A stretch of DNA of 64,000 bases from Heliocidaris erythrogramma (lineage: Eukaryota > Echinodermata > Echinoidea > Camarodonta > Echinometridae): the NCBI GenBank assembly GCA_025617745.1, contig CM046864.1:29615162-29679161 (forward strand), given 5' to 3'. Made by a program: the position numbers and the translations under genes. Below, one piece after another: positions 38,011-50,848 of this stretch (positions are counted from its first letter, which is position 1; every line of letters starts with the position of its first letter). The notes under the pieces are model-generated. The model saw only the letters and a program-made list of their open reading frames with translations. It was not told the DNA's origin and did not search any database.

Positions 38011-39271
38011 TGATACCAGTAGCGGCCCTACACTGCAATTAGCCACCCGAAAGCTTTCACTCTGTCCTGCCTTATTTGCATAAACTAGATTTGTTTACGT
38101 AAAACCACTACAGCATGTACAGGAGAGTCTCAGCTAGCCTATGTTAAACTATAAAACCTCGCCCTAGAAACCACTATTAATGAAATGCTTCAAACTTCAA
38201 ATTGAAGAATTGGGAGTTGCTCTAACACTTAATTATTATCATTTGTAGTAAAACCATGTTTTAACATGTGAAAATGTAGGGAAATGAGATGACCTTTTTT
38301 TTTTTTTTTTTAGTCTGAAAATGTTAACGTTACACAGGTAGAGTCTCCGTCCATAGCATGCCATAGGACAGTGATTAAGCTCACTTGATGCCTACTCGAC
38401 TACGATGCCTAGTATGGGAGACTTCCGTCTGTCTTGAGGAGAATCTCTAAGTCTAAAGTCAGAAAAACTCCTCCAAACAGACAAATTTTTCTGTCTAGTG
38501 ACAGGTGTAGGCCTAACGTCCGTGCGCATTGACTCGCCACTCACCTGTCACTTACTGTCCGAACTCGTCCTCTCAAAATTATCTGCATCGCTTCAGACTT
38601 TGTTGTGGCTACAGTGAATAGGTCAAAATATATTCTTCCGGCGTTGGAAGTCTCTTGTAAGATCCGGCGCATGAATAAGAGTTGGGCGCGATCAAAGTTA
38701 GTAGTACACACACTCCTGCAGCGGATGGAGCTCGGGCGACAAAGACGAGACTTCTCTACTCAACAATAATAGTTGTAGCCCAACATGATGACTTAAGTTG
38801 ACAAAATTTGCTATCGAGATGAAGATTAAAATATACTGATCAAGCTGGTACCATTTTAAAAGAGGGGGTGGTGTGATCTAAAAAAATAGAAGGGTTCAAT
38901 TCAAGGGGGTGGCACTTTAACGTAGAACTAGTACAGTAGTGGTCAGTAAGAACGTGAAGAAGGTGGCGAGTCCGCGTAGATCTGGCACACGTGTTGTGTG
39001 TATGTACGACGCGACTGTGTGGTGTGCGCATGTGCGCAGTATTGGATTTGTAAATACAGGTAGGGATCGATGGGCGCGTCTCAACACTCAACAGCAGCCA
39101 CCTATGACTGGTTACCGGAAGTGACGTTTTACCGACCACAAGAATACTCATCCCGGAAATACGTCATACGTATCTAATAATCTAGACAAAATTATTATTG
39201 ACATCATTCTCTTTAATGGAGCATTTTCATGAATCATGCTTTCAAGATTTTGGCAAGAATAAAGTTTAATT
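38011..39271. other. Intergenic, more GC-rich near 38500-39120
   Basis: This contains a locally CpG-richer segment (38500-38760 and 38960-39120) that could hold promoters, but no exon could be defined. A T-run lies at 38295-38312. Confidence 0.4.
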
Positions 39272-40443
39272 GGCCTTCTCGTGAAATAAGCCACCGGTCA
39301 TCGAGTAAAGTCAATGGAGGATGTGAACCCCGACTCCTGAGTCAGACTCATACTCATACTAATGCACTTATCAATTGTAAGACGCACCCCTCGACCCCCG
39401 GGAATGGTGCGTCACTTGTCAGATGTGAGTCGGATTTTCCTATACCATGACGCACCTGTGTGTCTCGACTATGACGGACCTTTTCTTACAATGACTGTGC
39501 CTGGACGAAAAAATATGACGCACCAGTTCTAGACTTTGACTTACCATTGTGACGCACCCCGTCATGGTAAAGCTCCGCGCGCACGTGGCACGCTATGCAT
39601 CGGCGCGGCGCTAGTATAGTATTGCATGCATTGTTGATATCGACATGCATGCATGAACGCTAGCTGAAGACACAAACACACGTTATCATCCTGCACGCTA
39701 TTGAGGCCGAGCTCGAGATAAGATTATCGGCGATGACATATGAAAATGTGCAGAAGTCACACAGTGCAATCGCTGACATTCTTGTGACGTCAACACATGA
39801 ATATTCATGTCTCAATCCAGCCTAGCACAAATGCTACCGATCGCGATCATCGCGGCAAGAACCGAACCAGCCAACGCAGTGCTGGAACGAACGGGGTAAA
39901 AATAAACAAAGTAACGAAAAATACCTTATTTCTTCCCTTTTTTGAGAACCCAGACAGAAGACAGCATGAGAGAGGATTTGAGATCAATTATTATTATTTG
40001 GGGGTTTCCATTTTATTTGATGTCATCAAACTCGATTTTGGGCGCCCGGTGCGAAAGTATAGATTCCATGTCAATATATTTTTTTTTATATTCAAGGAGT
40101 TTGCATGTTTAAAAGCCCGGTACGCGGTGAGTATTGCGCGGACAGACCCGTTTGTAAACATAGCGAGGCATTATGACGCACCCATGTAAAATGACCGACT
40201 ATGACGCACCCCATTCTCCATGCTGTGACTGACCAAATGCTTCCATGACCATACCCTGCGTCATTCATTTGTTGGTAAATTACCCAACCATGACGCACCT
40301 TTCCCGGGGGTCGAGGGGTGCGTCTTACAATTGATAGGTGCATAACACTAAGTAACAGAGTCATATTACTTATTTATTACTTATTACACGCAATAAACTG
40401 CATGTACAAAGTGAATGCGGGTGGCTTATTTCACGAGAATGCC
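39272..40443. mobile_element. hAT-like MITE, enlarged by nested insertion
   Basis: Termini GGCCTTCTCGTGAAATAAGC and the complement of CTTATTTCACGAGAATGCC are flanked by perfect 8-bp duplications GTTTAATT (39264-39271, 40444-40451). It shares GTAAAGTCAATGGAGGATG and CAATAAACTGCATG with the 150-bp copy at 29-178. The extra length is due to the element at 39363-40342. Confidence 0.88.
39363..40342. mobile_element. Harbinger-like element with ~50-bp TIRs, nested
   Basis: Termini TGCACTTATCAATTGTAAGA and TGCACCTATCAATTGTAAGA (complement of the right end) stay paired for about 50 bp through CGCACCCCTCGACCCCCGG. It is flanked by TAA on both sides (39360-39362, 40343-40345), a TWA-type duplication suggesting PIF/Harbinger. 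Subterminal ATGACGCACC words recur in both halves. No transposase. Confidence 0.82.
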
Positions 40444-40451
40444 GTTTAATT

Positions 40452-41783
40452 TAGCAGTATAGGAAGTTTAAGGCCGTCGGGTGGCGACTCAATGCGCATG
40501 GACGTTAACTACAACTAGTTTTTTTAGTCAGAACTAGCATGACTACTAACTCCACTGTCTCCACACCGTGTGAATACCCAACACTGATTTAAACAAGTGG
40601 GACTGGACACTTTATTCTTAAGTTTAATTTAAATAACCAGTATTTTCCCCGTCAATCTTTTGTCTTTGGCTTTGCGACAGTACTCACCAATAGAAAACAG
40701 CGTATGACCCTGATCCATTAATACATCCATAAGACACTTTAAAATGTGTACAAATATGACAAAAACATCCTATTTATGTGCATAGCCGCCCGCAATTCGC
40801 AATGAATTATCATATCTTTAATGGCCATTCCAGTTACTTCTTACACTCCTGCTATTCGGGTGTACACATTTCAACGATCCGAAAGCCCATTACTTTGCAC
40901 ATTTTATTTACCCATGATTTTATTACCCACATTATGAATGAATATGAATAAAGGAATGAATGAAGGAATATTCTATTTAAATCATTGTAGATATGTCATA
41001 AACTAGATTACTATGAGAAAGAAATTAATAGTATATATTTATAAAGGGGAGTGAAGTACAGTAATCAAACAGCTGTCAATGTTGCTATGGAATCTCTTAG
41101 ACTATTCGAATAGTTTATAGGGGCTATTATCCAAAAATGTTATTTTATCACTCGACAATTAACAATATTCTGTTTGTAGAAAGTGTTTTTTAGATAACTA
41201 TTAAGTGTGATTTTTGTCCAAAAAGTAATAAGGTATGCAAAAAAATCCCAAACAAACAAAAATACAAACATTTTATCATGCTTCACAAAATAATGTCGCT
41301 TCTATTATCCCTGTATATATTGGACTATTCTGAATAAAAGTATACAGACGCTTTCAACAGGTGCAAGGAGGATAGCAGAGAGAGCTGAGAGGTTAGAAAA
41401 TCCTGCGGAAAAATGATTATTTATCTCGAGCTCGTGTTAGTAGTCGTACCTCATTTATGACAATAACAGACAAAAGGGAATTTGACGAAGGTGTTGTGAA
41501 ATACAACCTTTTACTTGGGAAATCGGCGAATAGTCGAGACTGAGAAAGGAGCGGCTGCGACTGCCCAATATTTGGAGTTGGACACAAGAATTACTGGGTG
41601 GAGGTTATTCCAGGTTATTGGCTATATTGCACAACAATACATCATACACTCGTACAAGTTTACAACCCTCGCATATATACGGTACGGCATTCATTTTTGA
41701 GGCAAATTTTCAGAGTGGCGCGGCTCTATGTAGTATGGAGCTTGGGAAACCAAACGGACAGAAAACATTTTAGTTCAGTATAA
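40452..41783. other. Intergenic and presumed 5' UTR of the next gene
   Basis: No repeat termini were recognised. The last few hundred bases (about 41300-41783) probably include the promoter and 5' UTR of the gene starting at 41784. Confidence 0.4.
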
Positions 41784-43477
41784 ATGCCAGGTGAGTGACA
41801 TGCCATGATTTTTAAGCCCTCCTTAATTTAAGGAGAGTTTTGCCTTAATTTAATTAAACTTTAAAGGCTTAAAGTTAAATATATATATATTTTATAATAT
41901 AACTTAAATTAAATTAAAGTTCTGCTATGGAGATTCACATAAAAGACAACGGATGACGGAGTAAAAAAATGCAAATGAAATAATCTTTCAAATTTTCTGT
42001 ATTACAAGGAATTTAACAGGGGCGGATACACTATACAGGATTTTCAAAAGGGGGGGGGGGGGGGCGTACACTGAGGAACCTTCCGTTTGACAAAGCCAAA
42101 CGGCCATCTAGGGGGTCCGGGGGCATACTTTGTCAGACAAAACTTCTGAAAAAAATCTGTTGAGAAATGTGACCGCTTCTAGAGCGCACACAAGAATGTG
42201 ATGCGGCGGCGGCGGAACGCTGCTGTATCCAAAGTATCCAAATTATCCTCTGGCATTCTGCCGGGGGATACAATTAAATGTTTTCAAAAACAATCTTTGA
42301 AATACCGGATACATTCTTAACTTTGTCTTAGTGGAAGAAGCTTTTAAATGGAAGGAGAAGTAATATAAAACTCATATATTCAGAACGGGAAGCTTGCAGT
42401 TTAGCATTTTCTTTATTCGGATCTCTTTGGAGCCACAAGGGCGCTAAGTCACATCTTTTGTACAGAGTTAATGCCCTTCTGGCTCCAAACAGATTATTTG
42501 AAAATTATATGGGACGTACTGTATTCAGAGTTACTCGAGAGCTTACTGTAATTTAACTGATAGTTTTTTTTATTTCATTATGGACAGTTTTGCTTCCAAA
42601 GATGGCAAGTCAGGTATCCATGTTGCCTTTGTCCAACTATTTTGACAACTCGCCTGAACTCTTGCTTCAAGAAAGGGAATACCTCTATGATGATAAACTC
42701 CCACACCAGACCTCTTTCAAACTTAGACCTATTCAGGCCAGTTGCTCTAGACGCCCTCCCCGATCTTTGTCGAACATCGAACTCAACCACAAACTTCGAA
42801 TCAGCGTTGAGGAGTCGTGCAAGCCCGAGCCGTCGGATGCATTTCGATTGTGGGTGGAGAGCGGTAGGCGCGCCCCTCCATTCCCGCCACGCTGGGACGA
42901 CCAATACAACAGCAATGTATGGAGGAACTGTAGCCATGGGGAAGGGTACAAGGTGTCCACGCCTGGTAGGCGTGTGAAAGAGACCATTGCGGCCATGTAC
43001 CCCATTAGCATCGCCTCACACTCAGAGATGGGAGACCACACCTTCACCAAGTTCCTCAGTGAAGTGCCAGTTATCCGCGACCCTAAGAAACGCCACCTGG
43101 CCATCGCACACTCCATGAAGGAGCTCCAGGATTTCCAGCGCCTCAAGCTCCGCAGCCAGATGCGAGTCCCGCCAATGGATTCCGAGGGCAACATCGTTCC
43201 ACCCGAGGGTTTCGTTCGGCACGAGCGACGATTCAAGGGGGAGCCGCACTGCACGGTGACAACTAAGTTCCGGGAGATGAACGAAATTGATCGAGAGAGC
43301 CAACGCAGTAAACTTGGGACTCACATGACCAGTCCGAACAGACTGTGGAAGATCTCGTTCAAAGACAATCATCCTGAATATGGGAAGGTGATGAAAGATG
43401 TGGCAGAGAAAAAAGCATTATCCAAGCAGAAAAAAGCTTTGAAAAATCCTGCTCCTCTGGAAATATATTTCAAGTGA
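41784..43477 (+). CDS. Two-exon gene, possible TEPP/SPMIP8-like protein
   Basis: Exon 1 coding 41784-41790 (ATGCCAG, donor GTGAGT) joins in frame to exon 2 at 42588-43477 (acceptor CATTATGGACAG), giving about 298 aa. An internal ATG at 42602 would give 291 aa. The protein is basic and Pro-rich, without signal peptide, transmembrane segment or coiled coil. Distinctive blocks are ELNHKLRISVEESCKP, RAPPFPPRWDD, YKVSTPGRRVKETIAAMYP, PPMDSEGNIVPPEGF and SFKDNHPEYGKVMKDV. From memory these resemble testis/prostate/placenta-expressed protein (TEPP, SPMIP8), a sperm microtubule inner protein, but I cannot confirm it. Codon use and conserved-looking blocks make it a real gene. A TTAA MITE begins 28 bp after the stop. 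Confidence 0.85.
42426..42489. repeat. Short palindrome in intron
   Basis: TTTGGAGCCACAAGGGC and GCCCTTCTGGCTCCAAA are inverted around a 30-bp loop. It may be a tiny MITE remnant or a structured intron element. Confidence 0.6.
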
Positions 43478-43505
43478 AAAGATATATTTGATTCACAGTG
43501 CTTAA

Positions 43506-43879
43506 AGATAAAGATAGAGTTCTGGTCATGCAATAACATTGTGAAAGAAACTGTCTCAATGCATTTGGGAAAGGTTGATTATATAACAAATAAGAATTGG
43601 AGTATGCTGTAAGGTTTTGGTATCACCAAAATGATAGGAAATTGACTCAATCCTGCTGACAGTCACATGCACTGCACAGAGAAGTGTACACACACATGTT
43701 CGGCCCGAACATTTCACCTGTTTCTTATCCTATTTCTTATCCTATTTTGAATGTGAGGGCATTTGAAGAGCAATCCTTTTCAGAGCACATTCCTACTATG
43801 ATAATCTTCCAAACTGACACAAGGAGAATGAGAAAGCTCACAAATTAATTTTTACCTTTCCCAGAACTCAACCTTCCCT
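43506..43879 (+). mobile_element. TTAA-flanked GAGTTCTGG element in 3' UTR
   Basis: Left AGATAAAGATAGAGTTCTGG and complement of right AGGGAAGGTTGAGTTCTGG, flanked by TTAA (43502-43505, 43880-43883). Same family as 30512-30908 and 26999-27686. It starts 28 bp after the stop codon at 43477. Confidence 0.75.
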
Positions 43880-43883
43880 TTAA

Positions 43884-46420
43884 GATCAGAAACATTTGAA
43901 ATAAGAAGTGTGCTCTAATGTTTCCTGATGGACTGCCAAATTGAAGGACCTGAAAACATCTAACTGACGAAATCAGTGTGTGATTATTCCAAAATACATA
44001 TGATGTAGTTCACAAGTAATTGTATGGATTCAGTGATGCCTGGTTGGGTGTACTAGCTTTTTGAATTTTTTAAAAACCTATTGTTAATGGGAGCCTGATG
44101 GCCTTTTTATTGAGCCTAGAGGAATGAGAAAATTGAGTTGTCAACTGCTTAACACCTGCAAGCTCTGATGGTGGTGCTCTGATGTATGCTGCAGCGACAA
44201 TTGTTCCAGGCTTTGTATCATCAAATAGCGTTGGGGTTGCAATAGGGTTCTAGGGTTTAGGGTTAGGTAGAGTGTTTTTCATCCAGCTTTAGAGGTTAGT
44301 GTATGAAAATGACGCAGAGCGATTATCATTGGAGCAAATATGTTATACAGCCTTTGATTGCATGAACTCTTGCGTTGAATCAGAGGGAAATTCAGAATTG
44401 ATTTTGTACACCAGCTGAATAATCAAATATTTCTGAATAACTAGTGTCTTCCACAAAATCTAAATCTAAAAGTCTATTAAAGGTTGTTGATCAGACTCAC
44501 CTAGATGTTGGGCTATACACAAATGACCATCACAGGAAGAAAATTTTTCTCTGTGAAAGATAACCCATGGAAACTCCAGTGGTAAATACATATACACCCA
44601 CACCCACTACATGTCTTGCTCTCTCGCTCTCTCTCTCTATATATATAAAAGTCATGTACATGTAAGTGGGTGATAGGAAGTTTGAGATAGCTGCAGGGTA
44701 GGTATTTTGCTGTAAATTACTTTTTATATTCCTTTTAGTGAAGTAGTTTTTCTTATTATCTGGTTATAAGTTTTTAAACCATTGTTCTGTCATTTAGCAA
44801 TAACACAATGAAGTTAAAGCTGTTTGCGAGCGAGCTAGCAAAAATTTTGGCCTCATTCCATTTAGATTTGCATAAACTATTGATTTATATATGTTTGAAG
44901 AATATAAGAGTTGTGTTTAAATTAGACCAGGGTCGCTTGATACATGCCCCCATAATTAGCTTTGCTTGCCTTTTTGACAATTGGCTTCAAAACGTCACAT
45001 AACATGCATTGCGACTGAAGGAGAAAATTTTTGAAAGATCATCTGTAATTTGTGAGGTGTTAGGAACAATTTGGTTTAAATTCACTTTGAAATAATTGCC
45101 TGATTGAATAGTCAGTTATCATATTTTTTTATGGTTGAAAATTTGTCGGGGGGGGGGGGGGGGCAAATTGCCCCTTGCCTCTCATACAAAATGCATTCCC
45201 ACGTTTTCCCATGTGTTCATTAATACAAATTATGTTCAACCGGTCTTCAGACCTCGACTTGACGAGCCCTCAAGCTAAGTTATCAAAACAAAATTGTGAA
45301 CCTCCCCTTAAACTCTCTATATAGTCAGTCTGCAAATGGCTGGCATTATTTTAAATTTTCTTAAATGTTATGAAATTAGAGAGAAAAATGCCAGGGAAAT
45401 TTCAACTCTTATTCAAATTCATGAAATAATGCAAGCACTCAAGAACAGCAAGTTTGGAGTGAGTATGGTTATTAAAATACCAGTAATAATTGAGGTATTT
45501 AACCCCCCCCCCAACCTCCATTAAAATTCTAGTCTGACCTCCTGTGCACGAAACTGCTGATTGGAATCAAACATGAATTTGTTTTTGTATTATTAATTGA
45601 AGAGTACATGACATTTGCCGACAGTCAGTTTGCACTGCCGGGTTGTTTGGAGTTATTGTTATAAAGAGAAATCAAGAACAAAATTGGGCGTAGATTGTGC
45701 TAAATCTTCATGTCATTGGTTTGGGTTAATTTCATATGTTCATCATAATTACATTGTGTTGTCTATAAATACGAATTTCGCTTAGAGTACATTTTGTTTA
45801 ATCAACGCAGCCAAATGTATTTTATCTCATCGGGGTAACTCACTTTGAGAGACTTACAATGGCAAAAACACAAATAAATGCCTACCTGATTTTTTTACCA
45901 GGTGAGAATCATACAAGTGAGAATAAATAACAAATTTCTTTGATCATCAGTCCAACATTTTGTTGTCTAGTATGTGTGTAGTATTGAAATGACTATATGA
46001 CAAGTGCGAGATATATATATATATATATATAATAGTGTGTGTTTTTATTGAATCAAAACAATCATATCATTTACATATGATTACAAGGTGATTATGGGTG
46101 CAAAATGTATATTTCATGTAGGGGAGAATAAAAGAATGAAAGCAGTATAGAGGCCTGGAGAGTTCCAGAGGGGGTTTGATAAAAAATGAACTAGGAAGTC
46201 ACTTGGAATTATAGCAATAAAGAATTAAGGAACATAGACTGAGAAAAAGAGGAATGGCCTGGGTGGAGGGAGGGGGGTTAGAGTGAGAGAGAGATAGAAC
46301 GTTAGACAGGAAAAGGAGAGAGTGGTAGAGAGAAGGTAAAGATAAAGAGAAATCATGAGAGTAATTAAATCGACCAAGAGAGAATGATCAGAAAAGTTGG
46401 GGTCGGTAATTGCAATGTTT
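43884..46420. other. Gene-free DNA with microsatellites
   Basis: Contains a CT/TA microsatellite (44615-44650), a G-run (45149-45165), a C-run (45504-45513) and a TA run (46009-46030). The small ORFs are unsupported. Confidence 0.5.
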
Positions 46421-46570
46421 CAACAAAAACTGGTGCGAGACCACTTGTAGAATGAAACCCTGGGGAAAATCCATTTTAATGAAAAGAGAGGATATAATTA
46501 TATAGAGAAGCAATTTCAAAAAAGTTCCATCAAAATCGGTTACGAAATGAAAAAGATATGAAAGTTATGA

Positions 46571-47305
46571 AACATGCCAATGAGTCATATCTATTGCTGG
46601 CATTGCGCTAATTCTGTGATCAATTAAAGGAGATTGAAACCCTGGGAATATATCCATTTTAATGAAAAGAGAGGATAGATAGAAGCATTTTTTGTTAAAG
46701 TTCCACTCGGTTACGAAATGAAAAAGTTATGAAAGTTTGAAAAGTCTCAATTTACTTTCTATGGCGATCCTCAAATTGGCAATGTTGCTTCAAAGTGACA
46801 GGTTTAGTAGTACAACTCTCCATATGTTTCGTACACAAAATTTCATACTTTCCCCATTATCTCTCAAGGAGCAGCTTGTCTCCTTCTTAGCTCAAGATAT
46901 ATCATGGGAAAATGTATTTGACACAACATTATGTTGAGTTCACAAAAAGACAAGCATGCAGCATCTTTAGAGAAAATTGAGAAATTTTGTGTACAAAACT
47001 TATTGAGAGTTGTAGTACCAATGAGTTATCACAGAACTGTGACAACTCCTTGGTACTACTAAACTGGTAATTTTGAAGCAACATTGCCAATTTGAGGATC
47101 GCCATAGAAAGTAAATTGAGACTTTTCAAACTTTCATAACTTTTTCATTTCGTAACCGAGTGGAACTTAAAAAAAAATGCTTCTCTCTATCCTCTCTTTT
47201 CATTAAAATGGATACATTCACAGGGTTTCAATCTCCTTTAATTGATCACAGAATTAGCGCAATGCCAGCAATAGATATGACTCATGATCATTGGCATGTT
47301 TTACA
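46571..47305. repeat. Large fold-back element, arms ~240 bp
   Basis: The arms 46571-46815 and about 47055-47305 are near-perfect reverse complements (ATTACTTTCTATGGCGATCC-type words, GTTACGAAATGAAAAAG, CCATTTTAATGAAAAGAG). Identical peptides starting MKSLNLLSMAILKLAMLLQ are therefore read outward from both arms on opposite strands; they are repeat artefacts. A partial direct copy of the left arm precedes it (46445-46570). Confidence 0.85.
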
Positions 47306-47544
47306 CAAGAGATAGCGCTAGACCACTTGTTCGAAAACCAACGCATGCAATCAAAGAATAAAAATGGATTCATTATTATGCTTTTAGCGTCTTTTTATAA
47401 TTATGTGATTACTGTTACTGACCGATTCTTACCATTATCATCTTGAATTTTCAATTTTATAATGATTAAAGTTGTATATTCACAATAAACCACGTGGGCG
47501 ACTGAGTCAGTTAAAACAAACAAACAAATAAACGATTAATAAAG

Positions 47545-47568
47545 AGAGAGAGAGAGAGAGAGAGAGAG
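47545..47568. repeat. GA microsatellite
   Basis: Uninterrupted GA dinucleotides; a second GA run lies at 47814-47838. Confidence 0.9.
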
Positions 47569-48020
47569 TAATATGAAGAGAAATCATGGGAGTAATCAAT
47601 TCGGCAGAGGGAGAAAAAGCTAGAATAGTCCGGAAAGTGGGTGCTGGAGAGAGATTTAATATATGGTGGGGTAAAATACAAAAGAATTCAATAAATAAAT
47701 AAATATATAGATAAATAATTGAATGAATAAATGAATAAATAAAGAAAGAAAAAAAAAGAAGAAAAAGATAAAGATTAAATAATAAAATAAAAATAAATAT
47801 GAAGAGAGATAAGAGAGAGAGAGAGAGAGAGAGAGAGATATAAACATTTTAGCTTTATAGTAAAGCTGATATGACGGTAAATGTGCATATTATATTGGCT
47901 GGGCCAGACTGACCATGGGACGTTTGTGGCGTATAATAAGGAGTTTGCTAAGTTTTCAATCTAGGCCTCTTTGACTTCAGTGATTTAAATGTTTAGTCGA
48001 TTTATAGTCTGAACACCAGT

Positions 48021-48079
48021 GAAGAAGAAGAATAAGGAGAAGAAGAAGAAGAAGAAGAAGAAGAAGAAGAAGAAGAAGA
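48021..48079. repeat. GAA microsatellite
   Basis: About 18 GAA triplets. A shorter GAA run at 51688-51720 is followed by a GA run at 51742-51768. Confidence 0.9.
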
Positions 48080-48197
48080 AAATAGATCACAGAAATAGCG
48101 CAATGCAATCAATTAACAGATATATGCAACAATCAGCAACATTGCAATGTTTTTGACAAGAGATGGCGCTAGACCTCTTGTTTGATCATAGAATTAA

Positions 48198-48727
48198 AGG
48201 GCAATCAAACGTTGGTAAAAAGCTGATTTGTGTGAAAGGAGAAAAAGAATTAAGAGAAACAGGATAGTGAAATCACTACATCTATGCGATTCTGAAATTG
48301 GCAATTTGGTGAATGGATTGTGATGTAGTCTCGCTCAACTCTCCCATTTGTCCTCTATCATTAAATTCCGATTATCTGCTGAGCGCCTTTACCTCGGGGC
48401 AGTAATCTAAATATACTGTAGGTAGCATATTGTTATAGGTCCTCCAAAAAGAAAAGAAAAAATCCTACTAAGTTATACATTTCGAAAAAAAATTGAATTT
48501 TTATCATTTTGTGAGTTGAAGCGAATGGGAAACTTGACCGCCACTACATCACAGTGACCGAAGCGATACGGTCAACCTGAAACTATCATGCGTATAGTGA
48601 TTACAACTTTGCAAAAAATCATAACTTTCTTATTGCTTGTCCGATTTCGTTCAAACTTTCACCAATCTGCTTCTCTGATTTTTCTGCTTTCACGCAAATT
48701 AAACTATTACAAGGGTTTGATTGCCCT
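48198..48727. mobile_element. TTAA-flanked MITE, AGGGCAATCAAAC family
   Basis: AGGGCAATCAAACGTTGG on the left and AGGGCAATCAAACCCTTG on the complement of the right, flanked by TTAA (48194-48197, 48728-48731). Same family as the RECQL 3' UTR element (GTTCAAACTTTCACC interior). It is inserted inside the GGCGCTA repeat array (TCATAGAATTAA / TTAACGCA). Confidence 0.8.
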
Positions 48728-48869
48728 TTAACGCAGTGCGAGCTAGCAATAGATATGACTCATTGACATGTTTTAAACAAGAGATGGCGCTATACCACTT
48801 GTTTGATCATAGAATTAACGCAATGCATGCAGGGCACACATACATGTAAATAATTCATCCGCTCGTAAT

Positions 48870-49690
48870 GCATTCTTGTGGGGCGGAGTTAATAGGATAA
48901 AAATTGATTAAAGAAATTCATATAAAATGGAATATCTGTCTTCTGTAAATTTAAGAAACAAATGATATCTGATAGTCATAATCTTTTCGATTTTACCTCT
49001 CGGCTGACGTGAGCCTGTTTTTGTTTTCTTTTAAAGGGTCTATATTATCTCAGCTAGTGTATTTCCACTATTTCAGACTGCGATTCGGCGAAAAAAGGTC
49101 CAAATAAGGCACCTCATTCAGGAGATTTTATATTTTGTATATACTCTAAGATTATAATAAATTCCACCACAACGTTTTCAAAATATGATTACTTTTTAAT
49201 TACTGTCGATTTAACAAGTGAGCGAATGGGGACCAGAACAGATTGGATTCATCATGTTTTGGACAAGAGATGGCGCTAGACCACTCGTTTGATAGTAGAA
49301 TTAACCCTATGCAATAAAATGAAAGTAAAAAAGAAGATAGGCATCATTGTAATGATTTAAACAATGATGGCACTAGACCACTTCTTATTTTCTTCATTTT
49401 CCCCTTTTATTTCATTTTCTTGGTAATATATCATGAGATTACTGTCATTGACCGATTCTTGCCATTACCATTTTGAATTTCATACTGTTGTATGCTCATA
49501 TTAATCCACCTGGGTAACTGAGTGTACAAATAGTAGACAAACAAAGAAACAAATAGATAATCAATGAATCAAATGACAGAGAGATGGAAACGGTAATATA
49601 AAGAGAAATCATGAGAGACATCAAATCGGCAAAGAGAAAAAGAGCTAGAATGGTCCGAAAAATTGTCTTTTAGTATTTTGAATTAATTAA
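48870..49690 (+). repeat. Segmental duplication, copy A
   Basis: From GGCGGAGTTAATAGGATAAA through CAGACTGCGATTCGGCGA to AGCTAGAATGGTCCGAAAAA, matching 50849-51660 in the same order and orientation with moderate divergence. Confidence 0.85.
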
Positions 49691-50514
49691 TGGTTAGTCG
49701 ATTCGTAGTCTGAAGACCTGTATAAAAAGCAAAACCAGCAGAAGCCGAGAGGAAAACAGAAAAGAAGAAGAATAAGAGTGAGAGACAAAAATATCTAGGC
49801 CTAATTATAATTTTCTTAATAAGAAATGACGCAATGATAAAGACCACCTAATTGATCACACAATACATAATGAAATCAATGAACAGATAGGCATCATTGT
49901 AATGTTTTTAACAAGAGATGGCGCTAGACCTCTTTTTTTGGTTATAGAATTAATGCAATGCAAGATAGCGATGGATAGGAGTCATTGACATGTTTTAAAC
50001 AAGAGATGGCGCTAGACCGCTTGTTTGATATCAGCATTAACGCAATGGGAAAAATAATAAATGCACCAGTGTAATGTTTTAAAAGAAAGATGGCGCTAAA
50101 CCCATTTTTTTGTCTTAATTTTTTTGTTAAATCATGAGATTACTGTTATTGACCGATTCTTGCCATTGTCATCTTGAATTTTAAGTTTTAAAATGACTAA
50201 TGGTAAATGCTCACAATACCCCACGTGGGTGATTGAGTCAATAAAAATAATCAAACAAACAAATAAAAACCAATGGATCAAGAGAGAGGGAGAGAGAGAG
50301 AAAAGGAAAGAGAAGGTAATATAAAGAAAGAGGAGGTAATATAAAGAGAAATCATGATAGTAATCAAATCAGCAATAAGAGAAAGAGCTAGAAGAGTCCG
50401 AAAGGTGGGGTGGGTTAAAGAGAGATTTGCTCCATGGAGGGGTACAATACAAAAGAATGAATGAATTGAAAAAAATAAATAAATAAAAAAAAAAACTATA
50501 TATAAACGAATAAA

Positions 50515-50846
50515 TGAATATCAATAAGGAATAATGAATAAAGAATAAAGAATAATGAATAAAGAATACAGAATACAGAATACAGAATAAAGAATAAAGA
50601 ATAAAGAATAAAGAACAAAGAATAAAGAATAAAGAATATAGAATAAAGAATAAAGAATAAAGAATAAAGAATAAAGAATAAAGAATATAGAATAAAGAAT
50701 AAAGAATAAAGAATAAAGAATAAAGAATAAAGAATAAAGAATAAAGAATAAGGAATAAGGAATAAAGAATAAGGAATAAAGAATAAGAACAAATAAAGAA
50801 TAAAGAATAAAGAATATAAAATAAAGAATAAAGAATAAAGAATAAA
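50515..50846. repeat. Heptanucleotide AATAAAG satellite
   Basis: About 330 bp of AATAAAG/AATACAG/AATATAG units. The Tyr-Ser-Leu-Phe-rich open frames on the minus strand are repeat translation, not genes. Confidence 0.95.
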
Positions 50847-50848
50847 GG

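Noticed and set aside
42010-42130. hAT-like MITE starting ACAGGGGCGGATACACTATA
   Set aside because: A plausible left end with a G-run, but no matching inverted right end or target duplication could be found in the intron.
42578-43372. Overlapping minus-strand ORFs (119, 173 and 116 aa)
   Set aside because: They are antisense shadows of the gene at 41784-43477 and have no independent splice or motif support.
46737-47129. Twin genes encoding MKSLNLLSMAILKLAMLLQ peptides
   Set aside because: Both come from the two arms of one palindrome; the peptides have no further coding support.
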